From the NCBI RefSeq assembly GCF_008831285.2, contig NC_045139.1, forward strand, positions 2,798,704 through 2,862,703: DNA of 64,000 nucleotides. Direction: 5' to 3'. Both the position numbers and the translations under genes were made by a program. Shown here piece by piece: positions 49,105 through 61,815 of the stretch; positions within the stretch are counted from its first letter, which is position 1; each line of letters opens with the position of its first letter. The DNA comes from Nymphaea colorata (taxonomy: Eukaryota > Streptophyta > Magnoliopsida > Nymphaeales > Nymphaeaceae). The notes beneath the pieces are model-generated. The model did no database searches. It saw only the letters and a program-made list of their open reading frames with translations, and had not been told where the DNA came from.

Positions 49105-50990
49105 GTACATAAAATCTGATAAAGGCATATGCTTCTTAAGGTCGAAGATGGGTTCCCCTCCATCTGTCATTGAAGCACTAACTGTGTCATGCACATTCTG
49201 GAGCATGTCAAAATGGTGATTGAATAGCAGCAAGGAATTTGTATACCAAATCTTTGGGGGCAAACTAAGAGACATGTGAGTGGATGTGGGCATTCAGTTC
49301 TAAAAATGTTTACTAGCTTATGACTTAAGATGATGACTCCCGGGAATGGTTATGTCCCTTCAATTTTTACATGTGGATATGTTCATTGGCTTTATAAAGG
49401 ATGAAATTCATCATCTGATCCTGAGTATTTTACTTGGTGGTGAGGCCTTATTGAACAATATAAGAAAACTCTTATTCCATTCACTAAATTTTGATTGTTA
49501 ATTAAAGCATAAAGGGACATTATGAAGATCTTAGTATATCAACATGATGACAGCAGGCAAATGTCCTGGTAATTTTTAACGTTAAGAATTTAAAGCTGCT
49601 ATGGTATTATCATTTATCTCTGCATTGTTGATATTTTACATTCTTATTTTTATATTGTGCAGGATTGTTGATATTCTTTTTATAACCTTAGTCTTGGATC
49701 CCCCTAGGCTAGTCTCATTTTGTAGCAATAGGGACATAAGGCAACTGATATCTAGACCCTGCCCTATGTCGTTGTCTTCCGAACTTCTTACCTAAATTTG
49801 ATCGGTTCTTTGTGCAATTTTTTGAAATTTTCTCATTCTCATCAGCAAGTAATGATCAAGATATTTCTTTCACTGTAGGCCTAAATCTTCTCATTTTGTG
49901 GCACTCTGGTCAATGGATCGTTTCTGCTAAGTATCAGCAATGGCTGTCGATCTGAGAGGTCCGCTGCCTGCTTCCTTCACATTCAAATGCAAAAGATTCT
50001 ATTATATTCTTGTTTTCCATTGATAGTTGCTCCTCAGCCTTACACTATCAGAATCTGTATGTAGTGCATTACTTGCCTTTGATATCTGAATTTATTAATG
50101 TAGCCTTTTCTGAGAAGCGAATTGTGAAGGTTGAACACCTTCATGTGTATGAGCCTGTAATTTGTCATAGGATGCTGTCAGAAAAAAATTAAACTTTTTT
50201 CTTCTGCTGATAATCATGCTTCCTGTTGCCATTAAAATATATTCTGTTTCTGTCTGCAACCTTTTGTGTCAAGACTGCAAATTTATTATTTCATGGGTCT
50301 TGTCTAATGTATTCCCGTCTTCAAAATTGCAGTATGGAAAAATGCCTACTTATATTAAAGCTTTTTCTGATATATAGCAGGATCACCAGGTTACCAGTCA
50401 TGTCAACCACAAAGAAGTTTGTTTCACTGTTTAGTGGTTCACCAGTTTTTTGGTGATTAATTGTCAGTGCAAAATATGGAACATTGTTGACATTGACATG
50501 ACTTCAGTATTTTGCTTTTCACTGGGTATACATCCTGCATTATGTTGCAATGGCCATGGTTTACTTGTATTAATAGTTGTCTTCCATTTTTTCTTCTACT
50601 TAAAGTATTATCCCTTGTATGTTATAGCTGTGCACATATTGACACACATTACCAAACTCAATGGGGAAAGGGGATGGCACCTAAGTGTGCAAATTCATAA
50701 CCATATTCGTTCAATGTCAGATAGCTATTGTCTAAGACACCTGGAAGTTTTGGAGACAAGGGAACCTTGCAGAGGCTCATGCTCCATGCTCAGGATAGCC
50801 GACAAACTATGACATTCATGTATCTTTTTCACTTCATCGAGGATAGCTTAAATTTTTTGCTTCTGAGTTTTCTGAAGAACGCCATAAGTTATTAGGATGT
50901 CGGGAGCCATCTGTTATCACGCGAACAAGTGATGTTTTTTCACAGTTTGGGGCTGTGGTTCTTTTTGTTTCTGTTTACCATTGTAATGTA
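49105..50990. other. Intergenic DNA
   Basis: No recognisable gene. Several open frames of 60–120 codons show no conserved composition or family motif. Confidence 0.45.
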
Positions 50991-51322
50991 AGGGGGTGGT
51001 TGGCAGTTGAAACACTAATATAGTGATTCTTGAATCCATGCCAGATATTGGGGCAGATCATGGAATACTAGAATGCAGTGTTCCATGAATCTGCCTGAAT
51101 TTTTGGCACAGTTTCATGGAATAGCATGTTAGTATTCCTGTTAGAAAATGCCCCTTAAGGGGCTGTTTAGCAATGTGAATAGTTTGTTACGGTTCCATGA
51201 ATTTGCCTGAAAGATTAGGGCAAAATCTTGGAACAATATGTTACAATGTTTTATGAATCTGGCCCAATCTTTGCAGCAGATTAATGAATCAGTAACATAC
51301 TGTTATTATTGCCAAACGACCC
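50991..51322. mobile_element. Head-to-tail dimer of a ~166-bp MITE
   Basis: Element A spans about 50991–51156 and element B about 51157–51322. Each begins AAGGGG(G/C)TG(G/T)TT(G/A)GCA and ends in the imperfect inverse (…GAAAATGCCCCTT; …TTGCCAAACGACCCT). They meet at the palindrome CCCCTTAAGGGG (51151–51162). The interiors repeat TTCCATGAATCTGCCTGAA-like words. G-rich ends next to TTA/TAA suggest a Harbinger/Tourist-like origin. Confidence 0.65.
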
Positions 51323-52184
51323 TGAAAGGCCACTTTCTTTCCAATATAGCCTAGTAGTGCTGGTCTACATGGACTCGAGTTCAGAGCTGTGACATGCAAT
51401 TTCAAAAGAAGAAAAAGGTGCAGGGACATCATTGCTGTATCTGTGTATGAATACACTTGCTGTTTGTTGTATATATATATGCACACATACACACTCGCGC
51501 TAGGGTCAACTTGAACGCTAAACACTTCGTTTGTACAATCCAACCATAACATATGATCTTAAGAATGTTTTTGATAAAAATCATATTTAAACCTAATCAT
51601 TTTTTTGAGTTAGAATGTTTTTGTTGGTTATAAAAAGTGAACAGCTCTTATGACATCAAAATTTTACCACAGAAGAATCAATATTTTTCATAAAAATAAC
51701 TTGAATTAAGACTTGTTTTATTTTAGTGTTTATAAACATTGCAGAATATTCATATTTTCTTTTAAATATATTTTAACAAGAATTTAAGAGGTCGACCAAA
51801 GTGGTCTTGGATATATCAATTTCTATGTGTGTGTGTATGTATGTATGGAAAATATCATGTATATCAAGTGTAATGCAATCTGGCAGAATGTCTCAGTCCA
51901 CCAGTTTCTTCTGAAAATGACTGCACGCATGTGATCTATGTTTGAAGACCTAGAAATAAGAAGTCATCATGCTTTTATGACTACGTGCTATTTTATAAAG
52001 ATTTAAAAAGCAGTCTGAGCTTGTTTGGCTTATGAATCCTATTTTTGCAATTTGAAAACGTTTTTTTTTTTTTGGTTCCATGTTTTTGAAGCATGGACAT
52101 CACATCCATGTTGTTAGCTTTCTCTGAAAACCATACTTGCAATTGAATTGTTATAACCTTAATGAATTGCACTCGAGTCTACAA

Positions 52185-52199
52185 TCTCTCTCTCTCTCA

Positions 52200-52256
<57 letters not shown>

Positions 52257-52260
52257 ACTC
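52185..52260. repeat. Compound (CT)n(CA)n microsatellite
   Basis: A CT tract (52185–52220) passes into about 15 CA units, then ACAGACACACTCACACTC. Confidence 0.95.
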
Positions 52261-55200
52261 ACACTCAGATGTAGCTCATGCTTTGAAATAAAGAATAATT
52301 ATCAAAATTCATTCCTTAAATACATCAATTATTAATGACTAAATGAATTTTACATATACAGGACGACACACTTGTGTAGGTCTTGTATGGCACTGGCATA
52401 TCGTGTTTATGTAGGTACAGCAAGGCCTTTAAAGTCGATCTTTTGAAGGGTCTATGTTGCATATTTTGAGTGACGGCCTTCTTTCTTCCATCATTTGCAT
52501 TAAACATGACATGACCTAGTTATTTCACTGTTTTAAGTTTTAGGCACTGTTGATATCTCAGAAGTCCACTGTAAAGGTCCTGTTGTTTTAAGGAAAAGCA
52601 TGCACAAGGATAAGAATATTTCTTATATATATTTAATCAATCATAAAACCTCTAGTTTGCTGCTCTAATGTTGGGAATTATTTGTGGCTATGTCACATAG
52701 TTGTGCCTACAACTGTGGACATGGATGCTCGGTATTATGAAATCGTAGCAGCTACTGTTTGGGATGACTCAAACAAGTCTCTCTTATGCTCTTTTTATGA
52801 TTGCTCACTGATGGGCACTTAATGAGGAGAGAGATAGAGAGAGCTGTTTGAATTGTCTCAATAGCTGGTTGTTAGCGTATACAGGAGCGGAAATTTTATA
52901 GCCACCGTTTTCTCTCTCTTTTTGTATATATCGGCCTTTTCCAAGGGGATGGCTTGTTGGCTTGGTTTCATTCTGTCTGATAATGTCCAAGATATAGAAA
53001 ACTCCAAGTGTGTAAGATGTTGGTGTTCGTCTGACATAGAGGTGTAATGTAGCTTTTGTTACAAGGAGCCCAAGGGACCTTGAACCACCTCTTCAGTCAC
53101 TTGTTTTTGTCATTTTCTGTAACATGGGAACATAAAGGAATTAGGAGCTGGAATCCATATAAAGATTAAAGTCTTTCTGGCATACACCTTAAGCAAAAGC
53201 AGTCTGTCTCCACTGTTTAGTATGGTGTCAAGCATGTTGATCAAACCATCCATCATATTTCTGCCTTGACGAGGACATTTGTCCATGATCTTAAGCTGGG
53301 GGTTTGTAACTGTTCTGTTCGCAACTTTTATTTTTAAAATTTTTAATTTTGGTTTTTCTCTAAATGTTTATGATGCTCTTTTACTTTGTAGGCAAGGGAA
53401 ATCTAAACTCAAGTAATTTTTTTGCACTTGGTTCTTTTAGATTAGCGCAAAGTGCAGGCCGATCTCACAAAAGTTCTGGGTGAGTGTGGATGTAACCTTA
53501 TGTCAGTTTCCCAAGATCATTGATGAAGCATAAGAAGCTTCTTCGGTACTCCAGTTATGCGGGCATAGATATTTTGAGAAGCATATCTCCTGAACGTAGC
53601 TATGCTTTATCTGATATTTGATTTCTTTATGGAGTGGTAGGGTCTATCTACTGATAATAGTCCTATACTCCTACAGACGTTTGATTCCTTATGGTGTATG
53701 ATACTGTCAAGGGGTAATTTTTTTGTTCTTTTCTGTTCTCGTTTGCTTAGATGAGCAGTATATGTTTCAATACATGACTAGTTTGTTAGTGACTAATGCC
53801 AGCGTTTTTTCCATACTTGCATTTGCAAGATGCTGAGATGATGTGACATATCTTTCTACATTTTGTTGTGTCTTAGTTTTTTTTATTTAAGCTTCAATCC
53901 TGTCCTCAGATTTTTTGTGAAATACTAAAGCTTTTGTAACTTCACAAGCTTTTTCATTGCCAAGTTTTTTTTGAGGATGAGAATTGTGAATATGACGTAT
54001 GCTTGCAATAAGTTTGCAGTTATGCACACTTGTGTCATATAGCATGCAGAAAGCATGATCTTCCAGTATATAATGTTCGGGCTATTTTGGTTGGCCGTTT
54101 GAGGTTTCATACTCAGATGGCAATGATGATGCATAAAAAAGAAAATGGGGAAAAAAAGTGGAGCATCTGAAGCTCGAAAAAGAAAAAAAAATGATGAAGT
54201 GGAAGTGAAAAAGAAAAATACTTCACGATGGGAGAAAGAAACAAAAGTAGGAAAAAAAGAAAAGCAGAACAAGAACATTGAAAGGAGAGAAGATGTGAAG
54301 TTTGGAAAATACTAAAAAGAAAGATGCAAAAAGGAAGAAAAGAATGCAGAAAAAAGGAAAAAAAAAAGAAAAAAGAAGAAAGAAAAAAAGGAACAAAAAA
54401 AGTGGTGGAAAATGGTGATGAAAAATCTCATTGCTTTTCATGCTGCCTGTGGCAGTCATTTTCTTTTGTCCTTTTTTCTTTCTAAATGACAAGTGCTGGA
54501 CATGATAGTGATTGCTATCTAATGTTTAGACTGCTGTCTGAACAATTGGTAAGATTTCTCCAAAATTGGCCTCTTTGTTTGGATGGAAAGTACCATCGAT
54601 GGATTGTTCTCATGCATGACGAGCGGTTCTGGCGGTTCCGGGTTGCCAAAATTTGGTCGGGGCACCATTTGTTTAGTTTTGTAAAGAAAAAATGGTACAC
54701 TTTTTTTTTGTCAAAACAATGGGTGTCCCTTGTGATGTGTTCATATGATTGGGCATGTCTTGTGTACCTGAGTATATTTGGATTGTGTTATTGTTAATTT
54801 TGGCTCACAGGTTCTGCCTCATGGGGTGGGATTGGTTTTTTGTTGGATCTTTCCTTGGCAGGTCCGAATGTTATATGTCGTTAATTATTGCCGTATGTTT
54901 TAAAGCCATCCTCCTTTCTAACTTCTCTGGTATATGTTGAAACTATGGTTGTTTATGCAGATATTCTCTCAGATATTTTTTGGCATGGTTCCTTGTTTTA
55001 AATGAGAGTTTTGTCTTGCGAAAAATTTTACTTGAGGAAATTTTACGAGAAAAGATTTGTGGCGATTTGCGTACGGTGTCCCAAGCGGCAAACGCTAGAG
55101 ATGTGTTTACTGTGGTTCATTTTTACAGAAGCTTGTTCTTGTAAGGTAAATTTATGGTCCTCGTTTGTTTAAATTATTTATGAAAATTACATGATGCTCA

Positions 55201-55582
55201 TTTTTAACCTTTATAAAAACCTATATCCATCAAATCAAGAATTCTAGTTATTGATTCTTACAGAAATATCGAGGTTACATCCTTACAGTTATCTATGCGA
55301 AGAGACTAATACAATGACTTTGAAATTCTGTTTGACATGCTTGGTAGGCATATTTCAGTTGGCATAAGCTGTTTAACATTATACCGATGTATATGTGTGT
55401 GTTTTGGGAGGGGGTGTAGATAGATAGAATATATATATATATAAGTTTACTTTTGTTATGTGCGAGGTACACATGTTATAGTTTTGCAAATAATTCATGT
55501 TATAAGAATGTCTGATATTCTAGAATTGCAGTAGTTAAAAAGATTCTCTACTTTTGCTGGGGTAACAAAATATGGCTACCTT

Positions 55583-55626
55583 TGATATATATATATATAT
55601 AGAGCAAGAGAGAGAAAGAGAGAGAA
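55583..55626. repeat. Compound (TA)n…(GA)n microsatellite
   Basis: TA units are followed by GAGCAAGAGAGAGAAAGAGAGAGA. This is the same strand-invariant polarity as the other TA/GA tracts. Confidence 0.9.
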
Positions 55627-55990
55627 TGCAAAGACATGGGGTTTAAATGTATATACTGGGCCAACTCAGGCCTTTATTATTCAACTCGGCTGAGCCTGGC
55701 TCAGTAAATTTCTTTTATCAGGTAGGCCCAGGGGTCAAATAAGTAGCCCAAGCATGGCCTATCATGAGCTGGTTGTCTGACTATCTATCACATACCCGGC
55801 TGTTGGGATGATCAGGTCCTAGTAATTTATTTTTGTTGACCTGTAAATTAGAGTGAAAATCAGCTGTGCAAAGATTTCTATTACCCTCACTTAAAGTTTA
55901 AAACTGGAATGAGAACTTGTCCTCCTAGGTCTTTTTCTTTTGCCATGAAACTTGTCTACGTTGTTGGTTGTGGACGAAGGTTGCTTGGGT

Positions 55991-56420
55991 TTTCCAACAT
56001 AGATATTGAAAGGAGCTACCGTTGTATATTAAGACAGTTCCGAATGCAATTCTTGAGACATCCTTTCGGCTTGATGCTTGTAAGCTGACCAAGCGCCATT
56101 GTTATGACTCAAGAGATTGTTTAATTGCAAAAATAATGTCAGAACAAGGTGTTCGGTTCCACCAATTTCACCAAGAACGAAGTAACAGCGTTCCTTGCAT
56201 GGATATTTTGTTTTTCCAACATAGATATTTAAAGGAACTACCGTTGTATATTAAGATGTGTTGATGCAATTCTTGAGTGATCCTTTCTGCTGATGCTTAT
56301 ACGATGACCAAGCACCATTATTGCGACTTAAGAGATTGTTTAAATTGGAGAAACAAATCAGAACAAGGTGTTCTGTTCCACCAATTTCACCAGGAACAAA
56401 GGGCGTTCCTTGCATCCCTT
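55991..56420. repeat. Imperfect tandem duplication, 222-bp period
   Basis: Copy 1 (55991–~56205) and copy 2 (56213–~56420) share TTTCCAACATAGATATT, then CTACCGTTGTATATTAAGA, ATGCAATTCTTGAG, GATCCTTTC-like sequence, GAGATTGTTTAA, TCAGAACAAGGTGTTC and CCACCAATTTCACCA. They differ by about 15–20% with small indels. No ORF is conserved between copies, so this is a duplicated repeat unit, not a duplicated gene. Confidence 0.85.
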
Positions 56421-57029
56421 GTTTGGTATGTGGTTGCCGCCATTGTAATGATATCGCCATTCTCCCTCAATAAAAAAGCTCGTTGAGCAATGGGTTTGGT
56501 CAAGGCTGGATCATTATCTGGAATTTGAGATACTGAAACTAGGCATAGTTCTAGGTTCCCCTGGACCTACCCGAGAAAACCAAGCCTAGTTCTCAGTGTC
56601 AGTGGCTGGATCTAGTCTAGGCCTGATATAGTAGTATTAGTTTCAGGACTTTTTTGATCTAGGAGCTCATTTCTTGTCCATAATTCTGAGAGAACTAGAG
56701 TGTTCAGGACATCAGGTTAATTATTTTGCACTCGGGTTTGCTTTCACACAAGTTTGAAGGGCACTTCAACCCTGAAACTTTTTGGAACAATGGGCATGAA
56801 GGTGATTGATTATAACAGTGTTTTCTTGTAGCACATGTTCATAAAACACATGATCCAAGAACTACTTCGTTTTCATTTTAGGACATAGATGCGATTATAT
56901 ACGCTCTTATTAGATTCTGCAACTAAATACTGTGCATAACCACAACATATTTCCGGAAACGAGAATACGGAAACATGAATGTTCTTTGTATCAAAGATCC
57001 TCTAATAAGCTAGAGCATATATCTCTGTC
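56421..57029. other. Intergenic DNA
   Basis: No gene or structured element is recognised. Confidence 0.45.
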
Positions 57030-57130
57030 ATGAAGTTGCATGCCTAGAACATCTGCTTTCAGCAGTGACACATGAGATTTGAACCACGACTGCCCCCTCT
57101 CATAGCCAAAGGCTACTCCAAACATCCTCG
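57030..57130 (-). mobile_element. Possible SINE or tRNA-like remnant
   Basis: On the minus strand TAGCCTTTGGCTATGAGAGG resembles a polymerase III A box. About 15 bases later GTGGTTCAAATCTC resembles a B box. The cloverleaf does not close, so it is not a functional tRNA. A decayed SINE head is the best guess. Confidence 0.3.
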
Positions 57131-57261
57131 TCTTTGCAGGTTTACTATTTTCACAGAGCTAATATGCTCTTCTAGACTTCTTGATAAACAAAAATAGAGT
57201 AATGACTTAGGGAACCTTAACATGTGAGGGTGTTGACCAAAGCACAACACAGCACAGGGCA

Positions 57262-57312
57262 TGATATATATATATATATATATATATCTTAACTAGAGAG
57301 AGAGAGAGAGGC
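57262..57312. repeat. (AT)n followed by (GA)n microsatellite
   Basis: AT units (57262–57288), then CTTAACTA, then GAGAGAGAGAGAG. The polarity is again TA before GA. Confidence 0.9.
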
Positions 57313-59960
57313 TGCTGCCAATTTATGATAAGAGACGCACCACAAGCATCAAACTCTTACGACTTTCTTCAACTTGAAAGTCTTTAAACTTCAAATGCTC
57401 TAGCTAGGTAAACGAGCTTTTGTTGATGAGAGTGGAAGTTGGTAGATCCGAGAAAAATTCATTAGGTTTCTTCATCGCAAAGAAAAAGCTTTTGAATGAC
57501 ACAAGATTAACTTGTCCATTCTTGGACACGGAGAGAGACAGATTAAGCAGCTTGAATGCATGCCATTGCCCAAGCATCTTTTTTCATTACGTAATGCCAT
57601 AAACAAAGCGTTAGGCGATTAAAGATATGGTGGTTGGCATGTGACCTGTCTCATGACTATGTTTCTTGGTTCCCAACATCTGAAGAATGTTGTCAGTGAA
57701 ATTATTTTGAAACAAGCCCCTTCATGAGATCAGAGATTTTAGTATCGTCCAACAAGTCAATGCTATCGCAGTTCAATGAGTTCTCAAGGTAACTTATTTT
57801 CTGAACTATACAGCAAACAGCTCTTGAGGATGAACGAAGGTAGAATCTGGTGAAATCTTTAAGATGATGATTGGTGTTTGAGATGTCGCCGACTTGGGGG
57901 CTTTTTCAACATTCAGAGTTCATACAAGCTTTGCTTGTCAAATATATCGGCTACCCATTGGCAGTCCTTGTTCGCTCTTAGGTTTCATTTTCAAGGTCCT
58001 AAAGATGCACTTCCAATGAAAACTTTTCTATTTAGTCCCTTTGTTGTTGTTGTTATATCTACAAATAGAGCGAGAGAGAGAGAGAGAAGTCATGTGGCCA
58101 CTGGCTCGTAACTTTATGAATATACTTGGACCTACCCATGTGGATTATGATGGGAAGGTGCAATGTGGATCCCAAATCTAGGCCAGTAGTGGGCACTGAT
58201 TTAAAGTACATACACTTTAGAAATGGTCAGGGATCTACCAAATTGGCTTGGATTTGTTAGGAATCTCTCAATCTCTCTTTTGACGACCAAGACAATAAAG
58301 CTGAAGAAGAGAAAGAAGAAGACACAAGGATTTACATGGTTAGGAGACAGTTCTCCTACTTCCATGGCGACACATGTTTTTTTTACTATCATAGAAACAA
58401 AAGAGACCACCCTCCCTCATAAACATGAGGATCAGGGCAAATCTATAAAGAGTAAGGTTGCATAAATGGCCTTACAGTATTAAGTATGGATCAAGCTTCA
58501 CAATCGAACAAGATTTGTATCACCCTATACGATGCAGTAATCTCTCAATCTCTCTCTCAATGAGTTGTGCCTGAAGCCAGACCCCTAGATTTGACAAACC
58601 AGAGAGAAATTCCTGAGCAAAAGTCCATTAACTAGTGAACAGTGAAAGGTGGCAGGATCCACGTTACAAGCCTCTAGATCTGCTTGTCCAATGAGATTAA
58701 GCTGCATGTGGGTCACTGTGACTGCTTTCTAAACCTCAAAATTTTGGTTCATTGATTCGTCGTATTACACTACTCTTCTCTGTCTTTCAGCATGTATGTG
58801 TTTGGAGTTAAACGGATCATGCGACATCTTGATTTGATAAGAATAAACCATCACTGTAATTGTACAAGAGTTAGAATAATAAATCAAGGTTGACATGACC
58901 AGTGGTAGCCAAAATTTAGTGTCGCTATATAGAATTTCGCAAGATGGCGTTGCAAAGAAAGTTTTCTGCTAGCTTGAATTGAAATTAGCAGTCAAAGATG
59001 AGTCATGAACTTGGGTAATGGGAATCTTTTCATCTTTATCATTTATTTAAGTATCAGATAAGTAGATAACCATGCCATCAAGTTTTTTCAGCATAGAGCC
59101 AGTGGCACATTTCGTCTTAGTTGATTAGACAAGCTATCCTTCTTCGAGAATCATGTCTTAAGCTAAACGCACAATGCCCACTTTATTTTCTTTTTCTTTC
59201 CCAATTTTTCATAGACAAAGACAAAACGGAGGAACGCCCTCATGGATCTCAAATTTAAGTTTTTTCAATTAGATAACCTTACAGGTAGCACTCAGTTCTC
59301 AATTAATCTTCTTTATAAATATCCTCTAAACTAGAACCACATCCTGAATAAAAGCTTATATAAATATTGTTCAAATATACTGATTTTTCCGTTTCTTTTC
59401 ATACTTATGTCATCTGAATCTAATGTCTTTTCCCATTTCTAAAATCCAATAAACTCAGAATGAGCCAGGAAAACCAGACCAGCCGCATTCTTGTCTTCCT
59501 TTCTTGTTCTTCTTTTTTTTTTTCTAAAAAAAATTAAAGCAATACAGTTTACTAGTTTTCATTGCACAACCAGGTTACATGGTTTTGGCATCTCCCAGAC
59601 AAGCCTGACTCCTCTGTACCAATATGCTTACCAATAACTAAACCTACATTTTCACGGCTTCAAAGCGTCTCCCAGGTCAGAAATCATGTCAGTGGCATGT
59701 TTATTATTTATCACACAAGGGGAATCTTGATCAATTCATAAGTTATTGGCTTATTGCTCCTCATTTAATACTTCAATATTTATTGTTCTTATTCCTTCTA
59801 TATTATATTGTGTGGCTGGCACCTCCAGTTACATTATATTTATGGCAACATAGAGTTAGTATTGTAAAAGTTAGGATGTCAAAATAGAGACACTAATGGG
59901 TCCAAGAAGTTGTCATATTGAAGAAGGTTTGAGTTTATTATATTTAAAGTGTTCAAGGTA
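57313..59960. other. Intergenic DNA without a supportable gene
   Basis: I checked 57420–58110 on both strands for decayed resistance-gene sequence. I found only short open stretches without family motifs. GA tracts occur near 58070–58087. Confidence 0.45.
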
Positions 59961-60143
59961 AGAGTCGGTGCAATGATTCGGGCAAGGGCTGGTAGGCGGC
60001 TAGTTCTTGTTGCGATTCTTCAAGACATCAACTATCTGTGTTGCAAAAGGAAGACTACTAACATGCAAGCCAAAGCACCAGAAAGAGAGAACGGAAGGTG
60101 TGAGAAGGGTCAATGCACTAAAAGGGGCTCTGTACCTTAAAAG

Positions 60144-60145
<2 letters not shown>
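59961..60145 (+). mobile_element. tRNA-derived SINE, copy 1
   Basis: It begins AGAGTCGGTGCAATGATTCG, resembling a polymerase III A box, with a B-box-like GTTGCGATTCTTC at about 60008. It shares the order of motifs with the copy at 61661: GGGCTGGTAGG(C/T)GGCT, ATCAAC(T/C)AT, GATGTGCAAG/ACATGCAAG and GCACTAAAA. It runs directly into the (AT)n tract at 60147, which may be its 3' tail. Confidence 0.5.

Positions 60146-60146
<1 letters not shown>

Positions 60147-60222
<76 letters not shown>
60147..60222. repeat. (AT)n microsatellite
   Basis: About 38 pure AT units, the longest simple repeat in the window, directly after the SINE-like copy. Confidence 0.97.
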
Positions 60223-60225
<3 letters not shown>

Positions 60226-61660
60226 GTCTCACCAACAAAATCACATTGTTTGAAGAATCTCGATCCATATTGTAGCTTCCATCTGACAATTCAATGACTT
60301 CCAACATAAAAGCTAATTTGCAGTTTTTTTTTCTCTAATTTTTAAATAAGAAACATTTCTCAAGTTATTCCAAAACATATGGTGACAAATTTTTTATTGT
60401 CAAACAACATACTCACCATGATCTTCCAACCAAGTGCAAATTATTTAAGCTTTTATTGTATAAAAGTTCACCAATTTAAGAAATTACAAGAACTTTTATT
60501 AGAAATAGTGGGGTTCTCAAGATGATAATAAGAGCTTCACCTAACTGGCTAGAAGGTGAACATCTTGGGATATTCTGTAGGATTTTGCCTAACCCCAGCC
60601 TACCAATTCAAAAAGAAAAGGTAGGTCCTTTGAAATATGTAATACTTGATTGGCATGCAAATAAAACTAGAAAATCCAACGAACACTGGCAATCTTTTGC
60701 AGTTCTTAAGAAATGGAAAAATAAAAAAATCAGCAAATTCTTATTTCTTGGATGGAAAAACTGGAACTTTTTGTTTTTTGAGCAAAATCCTGGGAAATCT
60801 AGTCCTGAACCCTATTGGGAGCAGCAGTAGAACTCCAAAGATGCACCATCCTAACCCTAGGAGACACGCCTTGCTTCGGCTTGCACAAAGTTCCCGTGAC
60901 CCACCGCCTTCCTTGACCTAAAATCTGGACATTCATGAGTTGCACTTCTCTAAGTTCGCAATTCAAGTGACACTAGCATAGCAAAAACAAATGTTGGTAT
61001 CCTTATATTTGTTTGTTGGCTTCTTGGTAACATAACTTAGAAGTTAGAACCATAACTTGGTCATTCAAGGGAACCCGGGCCACTGGAAACCCTAGAAAGT
61101 CCTAGCCATGGAGAAAGCATTCAAGTCTCTTAATTATGAAAGTGACTAAAGAGAAGGATAATTCTTTAGGATGAATGTCAGGCTTAAATTCCTTGGTCCA
61201 TTGGGAAGCTGTCGTGTTCACAAGTGATTTTCCCTACAGATGATCCATAGGATGTTGATACTTCATGACCCCTCATGGTCCCCAACCTAGCTGATGTTAT
61301 TCCCGTCATAATGCATGCATTTGGACAATACCTCTCCAACCAACTTCCCTCCACTTGTTATTGTCACCATCATCCTCATTGTCACATCAATGTATGTGTA
61401 GAGTTAATCTTTCTTCTTAAATCGTTCAATGGTTTTAGGGCTAGGGTTTTCTAATGTAAAAAGTAACTAGGCATGACTTACTAGCATGTTCATGGTTTCC
61501 ACATGGGGAACTCCTTGCCTTAGTCAGTGACATACAAAATCTGGGCATATCAGCTTGATTTTGACACATTTTAAATTTGATATAGCCTTGTGTTAGAGTT
61601 TCTTCAAATTATATTGACGGAAATTCGATTTGACCCACTTGAACTATATGTTACCAATTC
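60223..61660. other. Intergenic DNA with an unexplained 102-codon frame
   Basis: An open frame at 60522–60830 (starting MIIRASPNWLEGEH, rich in Trp and Lys) resembles no family I know and lacks clear promoter context. The rest shows no gene. Confidence 0.4.
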
Positions 61661-61815
61661 CCGAAGGGATTGGCGCAACAGTCAGGGTGAGGGCTGGTAG
61701 GTGGCTGGTTTCTATTTCAAATCCATGTAGTATCAACCATCTCTGATGTAAAAAGGAGCTACCGATGTGCAAGTTGAAGCATAGTGAGGATGACACCCTG
61801 AGGCACTAAAAACAG
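61661..61815 (+). mobile_element. tRNA-derived SINE, copy 2
   Basis: GGGATTGGCGCAACAGTCAG resembles an A box (TGGCGCAACxGT). About 35 bases later TTTCAAATCC resembles a B box (GGTTCRANNCC). The body GGAGCTACCGATGTGCAAG…GAGGCACTAAAAA matches the copy at 59961 and the fragment at 26730. No intact poly-A tail is seen. Confidence 0.5.

Larger units (their letters stand above)
51323..55990. other. Gene-free repeat-rich spacer
   Basis: No gene is recognised. It contains AC/CT microsatellites (52185–52250) and a purine-rich block at about 54130–54420 (runs of GAAAAAAG-type sequence). That block produces meaningless open frames on the complementary strand. The 103-codon frame at 54486–54797 has no family signature. 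Confidence 0.45.

Noticed and set aside
54223-54492. Phe-rich minus-strand frame
   Set aside because: It is a product of the purine-rich low-complexity block on the plus strand.
57420-58110. Possible decayed NLR gene
   Set aside because: Short open stretches on both strands, but none shows NB-ARC motifs or a regular LRR spacing.
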